Source: Rana temporaria (lineage: Eukaryota > Chordata > Amphibia > Anura > Ranidae). From it: 64,000 nt of DNA. Of the stretch, positions 47,106 through 59,239 are shown one piece after another (the first letter of the stretch is position 1; each line of letters starts with the position of its first letter). The DNA is taken from positions 78,025,543 through 78,089,542 of the forward strand of contig NC_053499.1 of NCBI RefSeq assembly GCF_905171775.1, written 5' to 3'. The notes below the pieces were generated by a model. It had not been told where the DNA came from. It saw only the letters and a list, made by a program, of their open reading frames with translations, and did not search any database. The position numbers and the translations under genes were made by a program.

Positions 47106-47465
47106 TGCCGCGTACACACGACCGCTTTTCATGACGAGAAAAATTCAATTTTTTAAATTGGTCATTAAAAACGACCGTGTGTAGGCTCCAGAGCATTTTT
47201 CTCGACTTGAAAAATGGGCGTTAAAAATTTAGAACATGCTCTAGTTGTAAAAAATGGTGTAGGCTTTAACGGCGGGGAAAAAAACGTGCATGCTCAGAAG
47301 CAGGTTATGAGAAGGGAAATTTGCATAATTAGCCCAAAGGGTGTCGCCAATCGAATGGAACTTCCCCTTTATAGTACCGTTGTACATGTTGTACGTCACC
47401 GTGCTTTGCTCGAACATTTTTTTTTCATGATCGTGTGTATGCAAGGCAGGCTTGACAACAATCAT
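47106..47465. mobile_element. Second MITE in the CR1 relic (TGCCGCGTACACACGACC end)
   Basis: The left end TGCCGCGTACACACGACC follows TTA (47,103-47,105). The interior TACATGTTGTACGTCACCGTG parallels 15,010-15,035 of the Harbinger relic at 14,879, linking it to that lineage. The right boundary is approximate. It is set by resumption of CR1 coding similarity near 47,470. Confidence 0.65.
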
Positions 47466-48015
47466 GTTGAGAAAAAATCATGGCCAATCATGAGAGCTGT
47501 TGAACCAGGCCTCTTAAATTCCCACAAAATCTAAATCCTCCTTGTTCAACAGTATCTCTAGTTCACCCATCTTGTCTGCCAGGCTCCTGGCATTGGTGAA
47601 CATGCCACATAGTTTAGACCGGTCACATACTGTCCTCTTATTGCGTGTTCCGAGATTGCAAATAAGACTTGTTACTATACTTATCTCGGGTTTATGTGAT
47701 TTAGTACACCTACCACTAATGCCCCCAATATTACCCTCTGGAATATGTTCATTGCTGACTATCTCTACCTCTGGACACTCCCCCCGTAACCTAGTAAACC
47801 CTCTAACTTTTTGGCCATCTTCACTCCCAGCAGATCTGCACCCTCCTGATTTAGGTGCAGTTCGTCCCTTCTATAAAATAGGTGACCGACCGAGAAGTTG
47901 GCCCAGTTCTCCAGGAACCCAAATATCTCTCTCAGATTTGTTAGGACTAGTGAGCCACCCTCCTGACTGGACCTTAAAACAATGTTTCTTCGTACTACAT
48001 GCAAATAAATCCATC

Positions 48016-48636
48016 TTACAGTGGAGGTTCACCCTAAAAACAAATTTTTAACATTAGAGCCAGCATACTAAGTACATTTCCTTTTGGCAGGGCATTTTTA
48101 TTTTTTCTCTGTACATACCTTTATATCCTGATTTTGTCCAGGGCTTCCGCGTTCTGATGACTCCGGGACTGGGCGTTCCTATCCCAGCCTCAGGGTTCCG
48201 ATGACTGCGGGACTGGGCGTTCCTATCCTTCGGTTCGATAATTGACGGCTTGTGAAACAGGTCCCCTGTCGCACAACGCGCGTCACCAGATTCCCGGAGA
48301 TAGCCGAGCTGCGAGTTGGCACTATACGGCGCCTACGCCCACCGTGTAGAGCTGACTGCGCAGGCGCCGTATAGTGCCAACTCGCAGCTCGGCTATTTCC
48401 GGAAATCTGTTGACGCGCGTTGTGCGACAGGGGACCTGTTTCACAAGCCGTCAATCATCGAACCGAAGGATAGGAACGCCCAGTCCCGCAGTCATCGGAA
48501 CAACCGGAAGCCATGGATAAAATAAGGATATAAAGGTATGTACAGAGAAAAAAAATGACCTCCCGAAAATAAATGTCCTTAGTATCATTAGTATGCTAGA
48601 TCTAATTTTTTTTTTTTGGGTGAACCACCGCTTTAA
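48016..48636. mobile_element. Palindromic TTAA-type MITE (GGAGGTTCACCC ends)
   Basis: The left end TTACAGTGGAGGTTCACCC and the right end (read inward TTAAAGCGGTGGTTCACCC) match at 16 of 19. The left TTAA has one change. Most of the interior is a long palindrome: 48,108-48,345 mirrors 48,360-48,545, for example GTCCCCTGTCGCACAACGCG against its complement. It truncates the CR1 relic on its left. No gene. Confidence 0.8.
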
Positions 48637-48877
48637 GGTGGCAGTAGGTAATTCATGTGGATAAATTAAAAGTATTAATAATTTAATTCAATACGCACAA
48701 TACACAAGAAAATAAAACCTGCACTTTTATACAGACAGATTTTTTACCATGGCGTACATTTCAAAAGTTAAAGATAAACCACTATGGCAAAGAGGAAAAA
48801 GAGAGGCGATTAAAAAAAAAATACTGCTCCAAGAATGCTTAATTTAGTCCCATATTCAGGCCCCACTTGGAGACAAG
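48637..48877. other. Unassigned flank
   Basis: AT-rich, ending in the AAG that duplicates at the far side of the next element. No feature recognised. Confidence 0.4.
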
Positions 48878-49629
48878 GGCCCGGATTCAGAAAGCACTTA
48901 CGCCGACGTATCTTTATATACACCGCGTAAGTGCACAGATGCGCCGTCGTATCTATGCGCCTGATTCTTAAAGCTAGATACGCCAGAATTTTTGGCTCCA
49001 TCCAAATGACGTAATTCTCCTACGCCGTCGTATCTTGGGCGCATATTTACGCTGGCCGCAAGGGGCGCTTCCATTGTTTTACGCGTCGAATATGTAAATG
49101 AGCGAGATATGCTGATTCACGAACGTACTTGCGCCCATCGCTGTAATCTACGCCATTTACGTAAGGCGTACTTCTGGCGTAAAGTTAAGCCTCATAAAGC
49201 AGGGTTAAGTCATGTATGGGTAAGGACCAGGGAACAGCCGTCGTATTTTACGCTGTTTACGTAAGTCGTATGTGAATGGGGCTGGGCGTAGGTAACCTAG
49301 GCATTGGGCCGTAGGTAACCACGTCGTAGGCATTGAGCCATCGTATCTTAGGGAGTATATGCAACGTGATTTTGAGCATGTGCGCGCATGCGCCGTTCGT
49401 TCGGCCCTTCATTTACATGGGGTTACGCTTCATTTTAATAGATCACGCCCACTACCTTCCTACTTTGAATTAGACAGGCTTACGCCGGCCAATTTACGTT
49501 ACGCCGGCGCAAGTTTGGGAGCGAGTGCTTTGTGAATACTGTTCTTGCCTCACTGATTTACGTCGGCGTAGCGCATATGAGATGTGCTACGCCGGTCTAA
49601 AGATGCGCCACTCTACGTGAATCCGGGCC
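48878..49629. mobile_element. Harbinger-type MITE with GGCCCGGATTCA ends and AAG duplication
   Basis: The ends GGCCCGGATTCA and TGAATCCGGGCC are perfect inverted repeats, and AAG is duplicated at 48,875-48,877 and 49,630-49,632. Its right subterminal region (GGCGTAGCGCATATGAGAT, GCTACGCCGGTC) matches the left end of the full Harbinger element at 50,076. Probably a deletion derivative or close relative; no protein is encoded. Confidence 0.9.
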
Positions 49630-49807
49630 AAGGTATTTAGTCTGTATATCCACATCTTCTCCCTTTTAAGCTACCCTATATCAAAATCACCTCTCCGCTT
49701 AGAAAAGTTAAGGGCATCAAATCTTTTCACCTTCAAGCCTTCCATTTTACAACCATGGAATTTTAAAAAGTGCTGGGCTAGTGGGCTTTTAGGATCCTTG
49801 TTATGTA

Positions 49808-49977
49808 CGGTATTTATCGGCGTATAACATGCACAGGCGTATAACACGCACCCTAACTTTAAGAGGGAAGTTTCAGGAAAAAAACTTTCCATAGCCCCCT
49901 GCGTATAATACGCAGGCACAGTTTACCCTTTATTTTCAGGGTAAAAAAGTGAGTGTTATATGCCAATAAATACAGTA
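49808..49977. mobile_element. 170-base TA-flanked MITE (GGTATTTATCGGCGTATAAC ends)
   Basis: The left end TACGGTATTTATCGGCGTAT and the right end (read inward TACTGTATTTATTGGCATAT) are inverted, about 20 of 23 matching. The internal repeat GGCGTATAACACGCACC and its partner CTGCGTATAATACGCAGG add further symmetry. TA lies at each edge, suggesting a Tc1/mariner-like target. No coding content. Confidence 0.7.
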
Positions 49978-50502
49978 TGTCCTCAAAGTGTTCCCCTATT
50001 CAGATTTTTTACTTCCTCTTTGTTCCCACATATTTTTTTTGTTACAGGGACAAGTAATCATATAGAGGACACTTAGGGCCAGATCCATGTACATCGGCAC
50101 ATATATAGGCCGGCGTAGCGCATCTCATTTCCGCTACGCCCACTCAACTCAGAGAGGCAAGCACCGTATCCTCAGAGCATTTGCTTCCAACGTTGCGCCG
50201 GTGCAACGTAAATTTGTAGGCGTAAGCCGGCATAATTCAAAGTAGGGAGGAAGTGGGCGTGTTCCATTTAAATTAACTGTGACCCCATGCAAATGAAGGG
50301 CCGAACGAATGGCGCATGCGCCGTGACGTTGACGTATGTCCCGCACCCCTCTGCGCATGCTCACAACTAGGCCCGGTGTAACCCCTGAGATACGCCCAGG
50401 GCCTAAATACGCCCAGACATGCGCCCGTCGAGCGCAAAAGTATATCCGCTTCTTTCCCCCCCCCTGAATCAAGGTACTTTTGTTTGCTGTTTGTTTTAGA
50501 GC

Positions 50503-51791
50503 CATGTCTGCTCCAGCTACTGAGAAGGACAAGAGGAAGAAGAATTTTACGGACCAGGAGAAGGATGTTATCATCAGGACCATGTCCAGGTATGATGTGT
50601 ACCTCCATGGTGCAGAGAGTGGCAACACCACTAAGGCCAGGAAGGCTCAGATCCTGTTGCAGATTGCGACAGAGGTCAATGCCCTGGGATACGAGGTCAG
50701 GTCCTCCAAGGACATCCAGAAAAAAATCAATGACCTGCGTCGCCTGGTCTGAGGGAAGCTGGCCAAGATAAGGAGTCATGCCAGTGGCACTGGAGGGGGA
50801 CCAGCCACTACTATGATGCTCACTCCTGATGAGCAGGTGGTTGCCCAGTGTCTCCACAGGCATCAAGTGAAGGGGCCTTGAGGACAGGTAAGTGTGTTTT
50901 ATCTCCTATCTGGTGTGTAGCCTCTGAGGGGGTGGAAGGGAACATGTGACAAGTGTGTGGCTCCACCAACATGTGAATGTTTTGTGTCATCCACAGATGT
51001 GCTGGAGGGAGCTGGGCCATCTGCTGCCGGTGGCCATCCCACACCATCCCCTGAACATCATTCCGAGCCTGACCACCTGGGAAGCCATGAGTCATCGGTG
51101 GAGGGGAGTGGCCACACCTCTCCTCAGGAGATGGTTGAGGAGGAGACGGTGAACATGGACACTGATGTTTGCCTCTACTTGGAGGAGTCTCCCCCTTTGG
51201 CTGGGCCCACTACGACCTCCACCCCCATCAGGGTCCTCCCCCAACAGGTCTACCCCCTCAAAGGGCTCCCCTTATAGACGGCCCCAAGCCTCTCCTGGCC
51301 CCAGGAAGGCTGTCAGGAAGACTAGGGGGTGCCTGAGTTCCTCCTGGAACATCTCAAGAGGGAACAGGCCCGCCAGACCCGACATCTGGGTGAGGTTGCC
51401 GTCCAGATGCAGCGAGTGGCAGACAGCATTGCCTCCTCTGCCAACATCAATGACAGTATCCAGGATGTCAACGCCAACTGTGCTGCTGTGGTCACCTGCC
51501 TGGGGGATCTGCAGGCCACCACAGCAGGCCTCGTGGCAGAGGTCCAGACCCTGGCAGAGGCCGTACGGGACAATATTGCTGCAATCCAGGCGGAGGGGAG
51601 GCAGTCAAGGCTGTTGCAGGCCGAGACCAATGCGGTCCTCATCCGCATCGCCCTGGCGTTGGAGGGTAGGCAGCCAGCCAGGGAGAGACCAGGGGATGCT
51701 CCTCCTGATTTCCCCCCCACCTGAGGCTCCCTCCATGCAGTTAAGGAGCCGGGGCCGTGGCACCAGGCGTGAGCCACGACAGGGCAGATGA
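50503..51791 (+). pseudogene. Harbinger Myb/SANT-like partner protein gene, with lesions
   Basis: The ATG at 50,503 starts MSAPATEKDKRKKNFTDQEK. The region through KKINDLRRLV (residue 83) has the tryptophan-poor helix pattern and spacing of a Myb/SANT-like trihelix (NAIF1/MSANTD-like) DNA-binding domain. A TGA at 50,750-50,752 interrupts it; in frame beyond it GKLAKIRSHASGTGGGP and LTPDEQVVAQCL continue the expected sequence, so this is a nonsense change. An intron at 50,888-50,996 (GTAAGT donor, CACAG acceptor) leads to an acidic, proline-rich exon 2 (DVLEGAGPSAAGG...). Frame changes are needed near 51,250 and 51,320 to reach LLEHLKREQARQTRHLGEVA, a predicted coiled coil to about 51,660, and again near 51,700 to reach the basic tail RSRGRGTRREPRQGR ending at 51,791. 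In related elements this protein binds the transposon ends and recruits the transposase. Confidence 0.8.
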
Positions 51792-52140
51792 GTGCGTTTT
51801 TTTTTTTTGGATGCTCAGGTTATGATTTTTTTTTCTACATGCTCAGGTTATGTTTTTTTTTGTTTGTAGACCCAGCACACGGTCAGTAGTGCAGGCTACA
51901 GTGTGACTGGTGTGTGAATGTGGGGGTGACATACCTGCCAGTAAGGTGTGTCACCCTGGGTCGTCGGGGAGAGGTTATCCCCACGACCGTGTGAATGTGG
52001 TATGAATGGACAGCGACATAATTGGGGCCTTGGCGTGGCGTTGCTGCTCCCAAGTCCTGCATGGTGGACTTGGGCTAATCCAATGTAATGTGGATGTGGT
52101 GTGTGTGAGCTAGGGACCACAGTGGTGTGCATGCGTGTGT
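51792..52140. other. Spacer between the convergent Harbinger genes
   Basis: Contains two copies of ATGCTCAGGTTATG near 51,811 and 51,838 with T runs. It separates the two stop codons. No further ORF is supported. Confidence 0.6.
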
Positions 52141-53301
52141 TTAACGTGCAAAGATGCGTTCCACGAGCCACCTCCTGACTGCTGTTCCATAAGCAGAATG
52201 GGTAGCCTCGGTCAGGGGGGGACTGTGTGGTTCTGGGGTCAAGTCATCACATATGTCAAGCTCCAGGCCCTTTCTCACGGAAAAGTTGTGCAGCATGCAA
52301 CATGCACCGATGATCTGGCACACGAAGTTGGGGGAATACAACAGGTTACCCCTGGACTTATCCAGGCATCGGAAACGGGACTTCAGAAGGCCAAATGTGC
52401 TTTCCACCACTGCACGGGTACGTATGTGTGCATCATTGTATTTTATCTCTCCTCTGGTTTGGGGATTCCGGAATGAAGTCATGAGATGGGGCCCAAGTGC
52501 ATATGCAGAGTCACCTGGAAGGGAAAAGACAGGAGGATGTTAGCCATGCATGTGACCCTCGTGATGTCTGCATCATGGGGTCGGACAGTCATGCCTGACT
52601 CCCATGTCACTCACCAACCAGCCAGCTGTCCCCATACACGTTCTGGTCAAATTCTGTTGGGATGTTGCTTTGACGGTATATGTAGCTGTCATGGCTGGCC
52701 CCTGGGTGTTTGGCACGGATGTGCCATATGAGGGATTTGGCATCGGCTATCACCTGTACGTTGATGGAATGCCAATGCTTCCGATTACGGTATATGTGCT
52801 CTGTGGCACGGGGGGGCTGTAGTGCCACATGGGTGCAATCAATGGCCCAGATGGTGCGTGTGAATCTTGCAATACTGTAGAAATCACGCATTGCCTTCTG
52901 CCGCAGATGCTCCTGGGTGGATCTGATGATGTGGTGGGACATGCGTCTGAGGATTGCGGGGACAACCTGGTGCACACATCTGCTCATGGAGGATTGTGCC
53001 ATCCCAGCCACAACTCCACTTGTACGCTGGAACAAGCCACTGGCGAGGAAATGGAGTGTTGCCAGTACCTTGACCAGTGGCTGCACTGCATGTGAGCGAT
53101 CTGTCTGGCTGGTGAGGTCATCATGCAGGGTTGTGGCTAATTCCAGGATGGCATCAGGGCTGAATCTGAAGATGCAATACACCTCCGAATCCCCCATGCC
53201 AAAGATGTTTATGCGCGGTCGGTATATATCCTCTCCCGTGCCCTCCTCCTACGCGCCTGTGAAGCCAGTAGTATAGCTATGACCATGGATTCCCCTGGCA
53301 T
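52141..53301 (-). CDS. HARBI1-like Harbinger transposase, two exons, probable N-terminal frameshift
   Basis: Exon 1 from the ATG at 53,197 to 52,615 ends in WLVG at a G|GTGAGT donor. Exon 2 runs from 52,514 (acceptor CCTTCCAG) to the stop at 52,141. Splicing the two gives 318 codons in one frame with no stop. Visible catalytic segments are TIWAIDCTHVAL (first Asp), WLVGDSAYALGPHL (second Asp, formed exactly across the splice) and RAVVESTFGLLKSRFRCLDK (Glu). This is the DDE pattern of HARBI1-like nucleases. Upstream, MPGESMVIAILLASQARRRR from the ATG at 53,301 is the usual Arg-rich N terminus but lies in another frame. DIYRPRINIFGM directly before 53,197 is in the transposase frame, so a 2-base gain or 1-base loss near 53,230-53,236 is likely. 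If 53,197 is used as the start, the protein lacks about 35 residues. Confidence 0.88.
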
Positions 53302-53734
53302 GTTGGCGTACAGATTGTTGTCCTGCAAGTCTGGATGCTCAGCTCGTCCGTAACGGTGCTGCTGCAGCTGCTCTCCGGCTGACCTGTGCATGTCTTCTGC
53401 TGACTTACCCCTGCTTTTATGAGGAGTAACTTTAGGCCGGACGTACAACTTACGCTGGGCGCGCATAGCCGGCGTCGGGTGCACGTACGTTCGTGGATCG
53501 CCGTATCTCCCTCATTTGCATATTTGCATAGGAAATCAATGGGAGCGCCAGATGCGTCCAGCGTATATATGCGCCCACGCTGCGCCGGCCTAGGAAAGTT
53601 ACATCGGTCAGAAGAAGCCTATTTTCAGACGTATCTATTTCTGTGGATACGGCATATAGTTACGCCAGCGCATATATACACTTAAGCCGCGCATCTCGAG
53701 ATACACTGGCGTAAGTGCTTTGTGGATCTGGCCC
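53302..53734. promoter_or_regulatory. Transposase-side terminal region of the Harbinger element
   Basis: About 430 bases between the transposase N terminus and the right end. It includes short palindromic motifs (CGCATATATAC, GCGTAAGTG) repeated in the MITEs, the likely binding region for the Myb-like protein, and presumably the transposase promoter. No promoter element is identifiable by eye; the role is inferred from position. Confidence 0.35.
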
Positions 53735-53737
53735 TTA

Positions 53738-54012
53738 ATCTTATACTGTTTACTGTTTTTGTGAATCCAAAAAGGTATCTGTGTGGTCCACATACGAACA
53801 TACTTGACATTTGCCCAAATTAGGTGCTCTTTTTTCCACTAAGTGAGGAAACTGACCCACAACCTTTTTCAGTTTTATACATTTAGTTAAAATCTGCCAA
53901 TCTGTTGGCTAACAATTTTATTGACATTTTCTCATTGAGTGTGATTGTTTTTACTGGTTGTGTCCTGTCCTCACTATTCTGTTCAGTCGCAGCCAAATCA
54001 AATTTAGCCTTA
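53738..54012. other. Unassigned flank
   Basis: No gene or repeat recognised; ends with the TTA that duplicates beyond the next MITE. Confidence 0.4.
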
Positions 54013-54486
54013 GGCCTCGTACACACGACCGGATCTATCCGCTGGAATTGATCCGCGGATCAGTTCCAGCGGACAAATCCGGTCGTCTGTACGGCCTAGC
54101 GGATATTTATCCGCGGAGATTCCTCGGGCCGGACCATTTCAAGCGGATAGAAATTTCTTAGCATGCTAAGAAATCTATCCGCTTGAATCGGGACCAGTGG
54201 ATTGATCCGGTGGTCTGTACAGACTCACCGGATCAATCCGTCCGCTCCCCTCCCTCGCATGCGTCGTAATGATTCGACGCATGCGTGGAAGTACTTACCT
54301 TCCAGCGTCGCGCAGGTCGCCGCGTCATCGCGGCGACGGCGCGACACGTCACCGCGGATGAATTCCGCGCGGATTTTGATCCGATGGTGAGTACAAGCCA
54401 TCGGATCCAAATCCGGAGGAGGAATCTCCGCTGGAAACGGTCCGGCGGACCTTTTCCAGCGGAGATCCCCTCATGTGTACGGGGCC
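54013..54486. mobile_element. Harbinger-type MITE (GGCCTCGTACACACGACCGG ends)
   Basis: The ends GGCCTCGTACACACGACC and CATGTGTACGGGGCC lie between TTA duplications (54,010-54,012; 54,487-54,489). The interior uses GATCCGCGGATCAG in place of the GTCCGCGGACCAG of its relatives, so it is a subfamily variant with co-varying palindromes. No gene. Confidence 0.9.
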
Positions 54487-54690
54487 TTAGGGGTTAGCAG
54501 AGTCACACTATCTGAATCAATAGCTTTTCTGCTTCCCCTACCTATCTGGAGCACCCACATTCTCTAAATCTTTGACAGAGTTATTTTGCTTCCTTCCTAA
54601 AGTCTGTAATGTTAGAAAGTTCAGACGGCAAGGTAAGAATTGCATTTCGGAACTCCATTTATCAATGACCGTGGATCGTGGCTACCTGCT

Positions 54691-55156
54691 TTAAAGGAGT
54701 TGTAAATAAAACATTTTTTTTTGCTGAAATGACTGTTTACAGGGTATAGAGACATAATAGTTAACTGATTCCTTTTAAAAACGATTAAAAATAGATAAAA
54801 ATCAATCATATAATGTACCTGTAGTTTCTAGTTTCGTTTTTGCATGTTGTTTCCTGCCTCTGTGCTGTACAGAGCCACAGAGCAAATACAGGGCAGTGAT
54901 GGTTTGGAAAACTAAACTGATTGGTGCTGAGGGGTTTTAGACACACAGTAATCAAACCTCCTTGATTAGTGACCACAGAGAGAAAGCTCCCAGTACTGTG
55001 GTTATCAGGAAACAGACAACCAGGAAGTGTAGAGATCAGAGAAGAATTACAGCAACTTGAGAGCAAAAACGAACAACGAGGACCTGAAAACAGCACTGCA
55101 TTAAGGTAAAGGAAGCTATTAAGATAAAAATAAATTTTCCTTTACAAACCCTTTAA
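54691..55156. mobile_element. TTAA MITE (TTAAAGGRGTTGTAAA ends)
   Basis: The left end is TTAAAGGAGTTGTAAATAAA; the right end read inward is TTAAAGGGTTTGTAAAGGAA. The interior CTGAAATGACTGTTTACAGG and the following TATAGAGACATAA match 60,067-60,100, defining a two-copy family in this window. No coding content. Confidence 0.85.
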
Positions 55157-56200
55157 GCACAGTATTTGCTATATGTTTATGATTGGTAGTGGCGAACAAA
55201 GCCCCATCTTCAATACTAATCAGTAAATCTAAAAAGGAAATCTGATGAAAATACAATACATCCCAGATGGAGGCAAGCTTATGCAGGTGTCCACGGTGCC
55301 CCCATCAAGGTTCCTCTAATTTGTTGGTAGAATCCACCACACAATTGAAAGAAAATAGGAGCCAATGCAAAGTCTAGGAGCTCTAGAATTAACTAATTTT
55401 GTGACCCCATATTAGGGTATTTTTTTTCAGGAAGTAGTGGATTGCTCAAAGTCCACACTCATGAGGTATGGATGTGTAGAGTGATTCTACATCAACCCTC
55501 ACAAGTACTGAGTTTTTACCGATCCTCATCTGAGATTTTTCCTAACACATCTTTTGTGTCCTGGACATGTGACTTCAGACCATGTATTTCAATAGCAGGT
55601 CAACATACTTTCCTATCCTCTCTTGGGGGGCCTTTTATAGCTGTCACAATTGGTTGGTCTGGTAGAGCCTGGGGATCCTTACGTCATTTGGGAATCACAT
55701 TTGGAAATGGATCACTGGATAGCTTACGATAAGTATTATGATGCCCTAATTAGTGTCTAATTTCTTTTTCGTAACAGTCTTCACTTAGAATCACCACATT
55801 ACCCCCTTTATTGTTTAGGATCAGTGGAGACTAGATCTAAAAAAAATACTAATCCACTGATTACTTTTAAACGTGGGCATCCTAGTGGATTTTTCCCTCA
55901 AATCAGCTCTTTTAAGGACCCGAAAATCCTCATCTTCATTAACTTCAATATTCACTTCATTTTCCCCAAGTAATGAGACCAATGTATTACTTGCCTCCCT
56001 TTCTTGTGTAGTGAATTCATCTACTGTACGTTCCCTGGGTAATTCTCCTCTTTTTTAATAACTAATCTAAAAACACATTTCTCAGTAACAAATTCATAGG
56101 TCAATTTCTGCAGTTGAATTAATAGCTGAATATGACTTCTTTTTAAAGGGAAGTTAGAAATGTTAATCACCTTTTGATCAGAAGCTGGAGTACATGTAAT
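55157..56200 (-). pseudogene. Penelope-like element reverse transcriptase relic
   Basis: Minus-strand readings in order: VINISNFPLKRSHIQLLIQL (about 56,100-56,170); VDEFTTQEREASNTL and LREKSTRMPTF (55,870-56,050); NNKGGNVVILSEDCYEKEI (about 55,757-55,823); then HHNTYRKLSSDPFPNV. Next LPDQPIVTAIKGPP (55,600-55,670), VDVESLYTSIPHECGL (about 55,458-55,512, motif A with its Asp) and FFQLCGGFYQQIRGTLMG (about 55,280-55,350). The KGG...TYRKL, RPIV-like and D.ESLYTSIPH blocks in this order are typical of Penelope-like elements. It carries several stops and frame changes, and the GIY-YIG endonuclease part is not seen. Confidence 0.75.
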
Positions 56201-56516
56201 CTTTGGTTACATGAACCTAGAGATGGGCAAAACACCCCCCTGTTCGGGAGTTCTGCTGCAGGGGGAAGGGAGGGCTCTGTAGCACAGGTCAGTGACCAGA
56301 CCTGAACCTAGTAGCCCTACCTTGTGTTTCTGTGCCCCAGGTTGGCATAGTGTCTACTGTAGCATTTGCAGTGGCAAAGCAGTGTAGAACTGGCAAGTGC
56401 AGTGCATTGCAGGGCGTTTGGCAGGATGGAAACTAGCTGAACACCCTGCAAACTTGGGTATTCCCCAACTCTACATAAGACTATAAACACTGTATGAGTA
56501 CAGACATCAGGTATTT
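56201..56516. other. Unassigned, possible MITE fragment
   Basis: CCTAGAGATGGGCAAAACACCCCCCTG near 56,216-56,243 resembles the terminus of hAT-like elements, and the downstream GGGTGTTT-free flank gives no matching end. No gene. Confidence 0.35.

Positions 56517-56586
<70 letters not shown>
56517..56586. repeat. (TA)n microsatellite
   Basis: About 35 TA units immediately left of the Tc1/mariner element; the Tc1 right end also abuts (TA)n at 58,158. Confidence 0.95.
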
Positions 56587-56588
<2 letters not shown>

Positions 56589-56616
56589 GTATATACACAC
56601 ACACACCAAATATATA

Positions 56617-58823
<2,207 letters not shown>

Positions 58824-58871
<48 letters not shown>

Positions 58872-58877
58872 ACTGTA

Positions 58878-58951
<74 letters not shown>
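58824..58951. repeat. (TA)n and (TG)n microsatellite cluster
   Basis: TA tracts broken by ACTGTATGTG and a short (TG)n run near 58,877-58,891, ending in ACACACACAT. If the LTR call is right, this is the right half of one ancestral TA tract. Confidence 0.9.
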
Positions 58952-58959
<8 letters not shown>

Positions 58960-59239
58960 TCTCTTTTAAATTCCAGCTTGGCCAAATTGCTGGCTTTACA
59001 ACTCCTGCTTGTGGATTCTGCCCCTTTTCAGAAATCTCTGCTGTATAACAGTTGTAGGTTACTGGATGCCACATCTTTGCTATATATAATTCATGACCCA
59101 CTGAGTGATTCTGGCAATCAGTGCAGATGTTAGAAAGGGCACACCACTCTAGCTTGCTCTTCTGCCCCACATCCTTACAGCTGTTAGTTATGGTGCCAGA
59201 GCGCAGTAAACAAAAATATTTCTCCCATGGGACTTTACA

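Larger units (their letters stand above)
44540..48004 (-). pseudogene. CR1-like ORF2 (endonuclease/reverse transcriptase), degenerate
   Basis: Blocks in order: LFYRRDELHLNQEGADLLG (47,765-48,004); MFTNARSLADKMGELEILL and a following SSHDW (47,470-47,640), the endonuclease N terminus; ESLWVELQMDEAKGEIILGV and VCYRPPNL (46,907-47,119), where VIIMGILI stands in place of the usual GDFN; QIIDTPTRNKVLLDLLITNN (46,270-46,385); GGTDHIGPIKNEEGHLVTK with LNLFFSSVFT (45,602-45,880); GPYGLHARELRELSQIIAR with VPADWRKANVATIFK (about 45,400-45,560), the reverse-transcriptase fingers. Then come LYKTLVQPHLEYALQFWAP (44,853-45,074) and FTVGAARMWNSLQ (44,543-44,779), the CR1 C terminus. The polymerase core between 45,080 and 45,400 is mostly missing. 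It cannot be active. Confidence 0.85.
44470..48015 (-). mobile_element. CR1-like LINE relic, split by two MITEs
   Basis: Reading the minus strand from 48,005 to 44,470 gives, in order: an N-terminal block, endonuclease blocks, reverse-transcriptase blocks and the CR1-type C terminus. It is interrupted by DNA elements at about 47,106-47,465 and 46,394-46,875. Many stops are present. The 3' end near 44,470-44,530 is the non-coding tail next to TCCATCAAGTCCAACC. Upstream it is cut by the TTAA element 48,016-48,636. Confidence 0.85.
50076..53734. mobile_element. Full-length PIF/Harbinger element with both genes
   Basis: The terminal inverted repeats are GGGCCAGATCCA (left) and TGGATCTGGCCC (right), with TTA duplicated outside (50,073-50,075; 53,735-53,737). 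At 3,659 bases it holds a Myb/SANT-like gene on the plus strand (left half) and a HARBI1-like transposase on the minus strand (right half), which converge. This two-gene organisation is the standard for animal Harbinger elements, where the Myb-like protein assists nuclear import and end binding of the transposase. Light sequence decay suggests a fairly young copy, though both genes carry lesions. Confidence 0.92.

Noticed and set aside
50480..50771. Alternative ORF overlapping the Myb/SANT-like exon in another frame
   Set aside because: The reading starting MLFVLEPCLLQLL is out of frame with the domain sequence, has no family features, and is a shadow of the partner gene.
52253..53276. Plus-strand ORFs across the transposase
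   Set aside because: They are antisense shadows of the spliced HARBI1-like transposase, which has conserved catalytic residues and proper splice sites on the minus strand.
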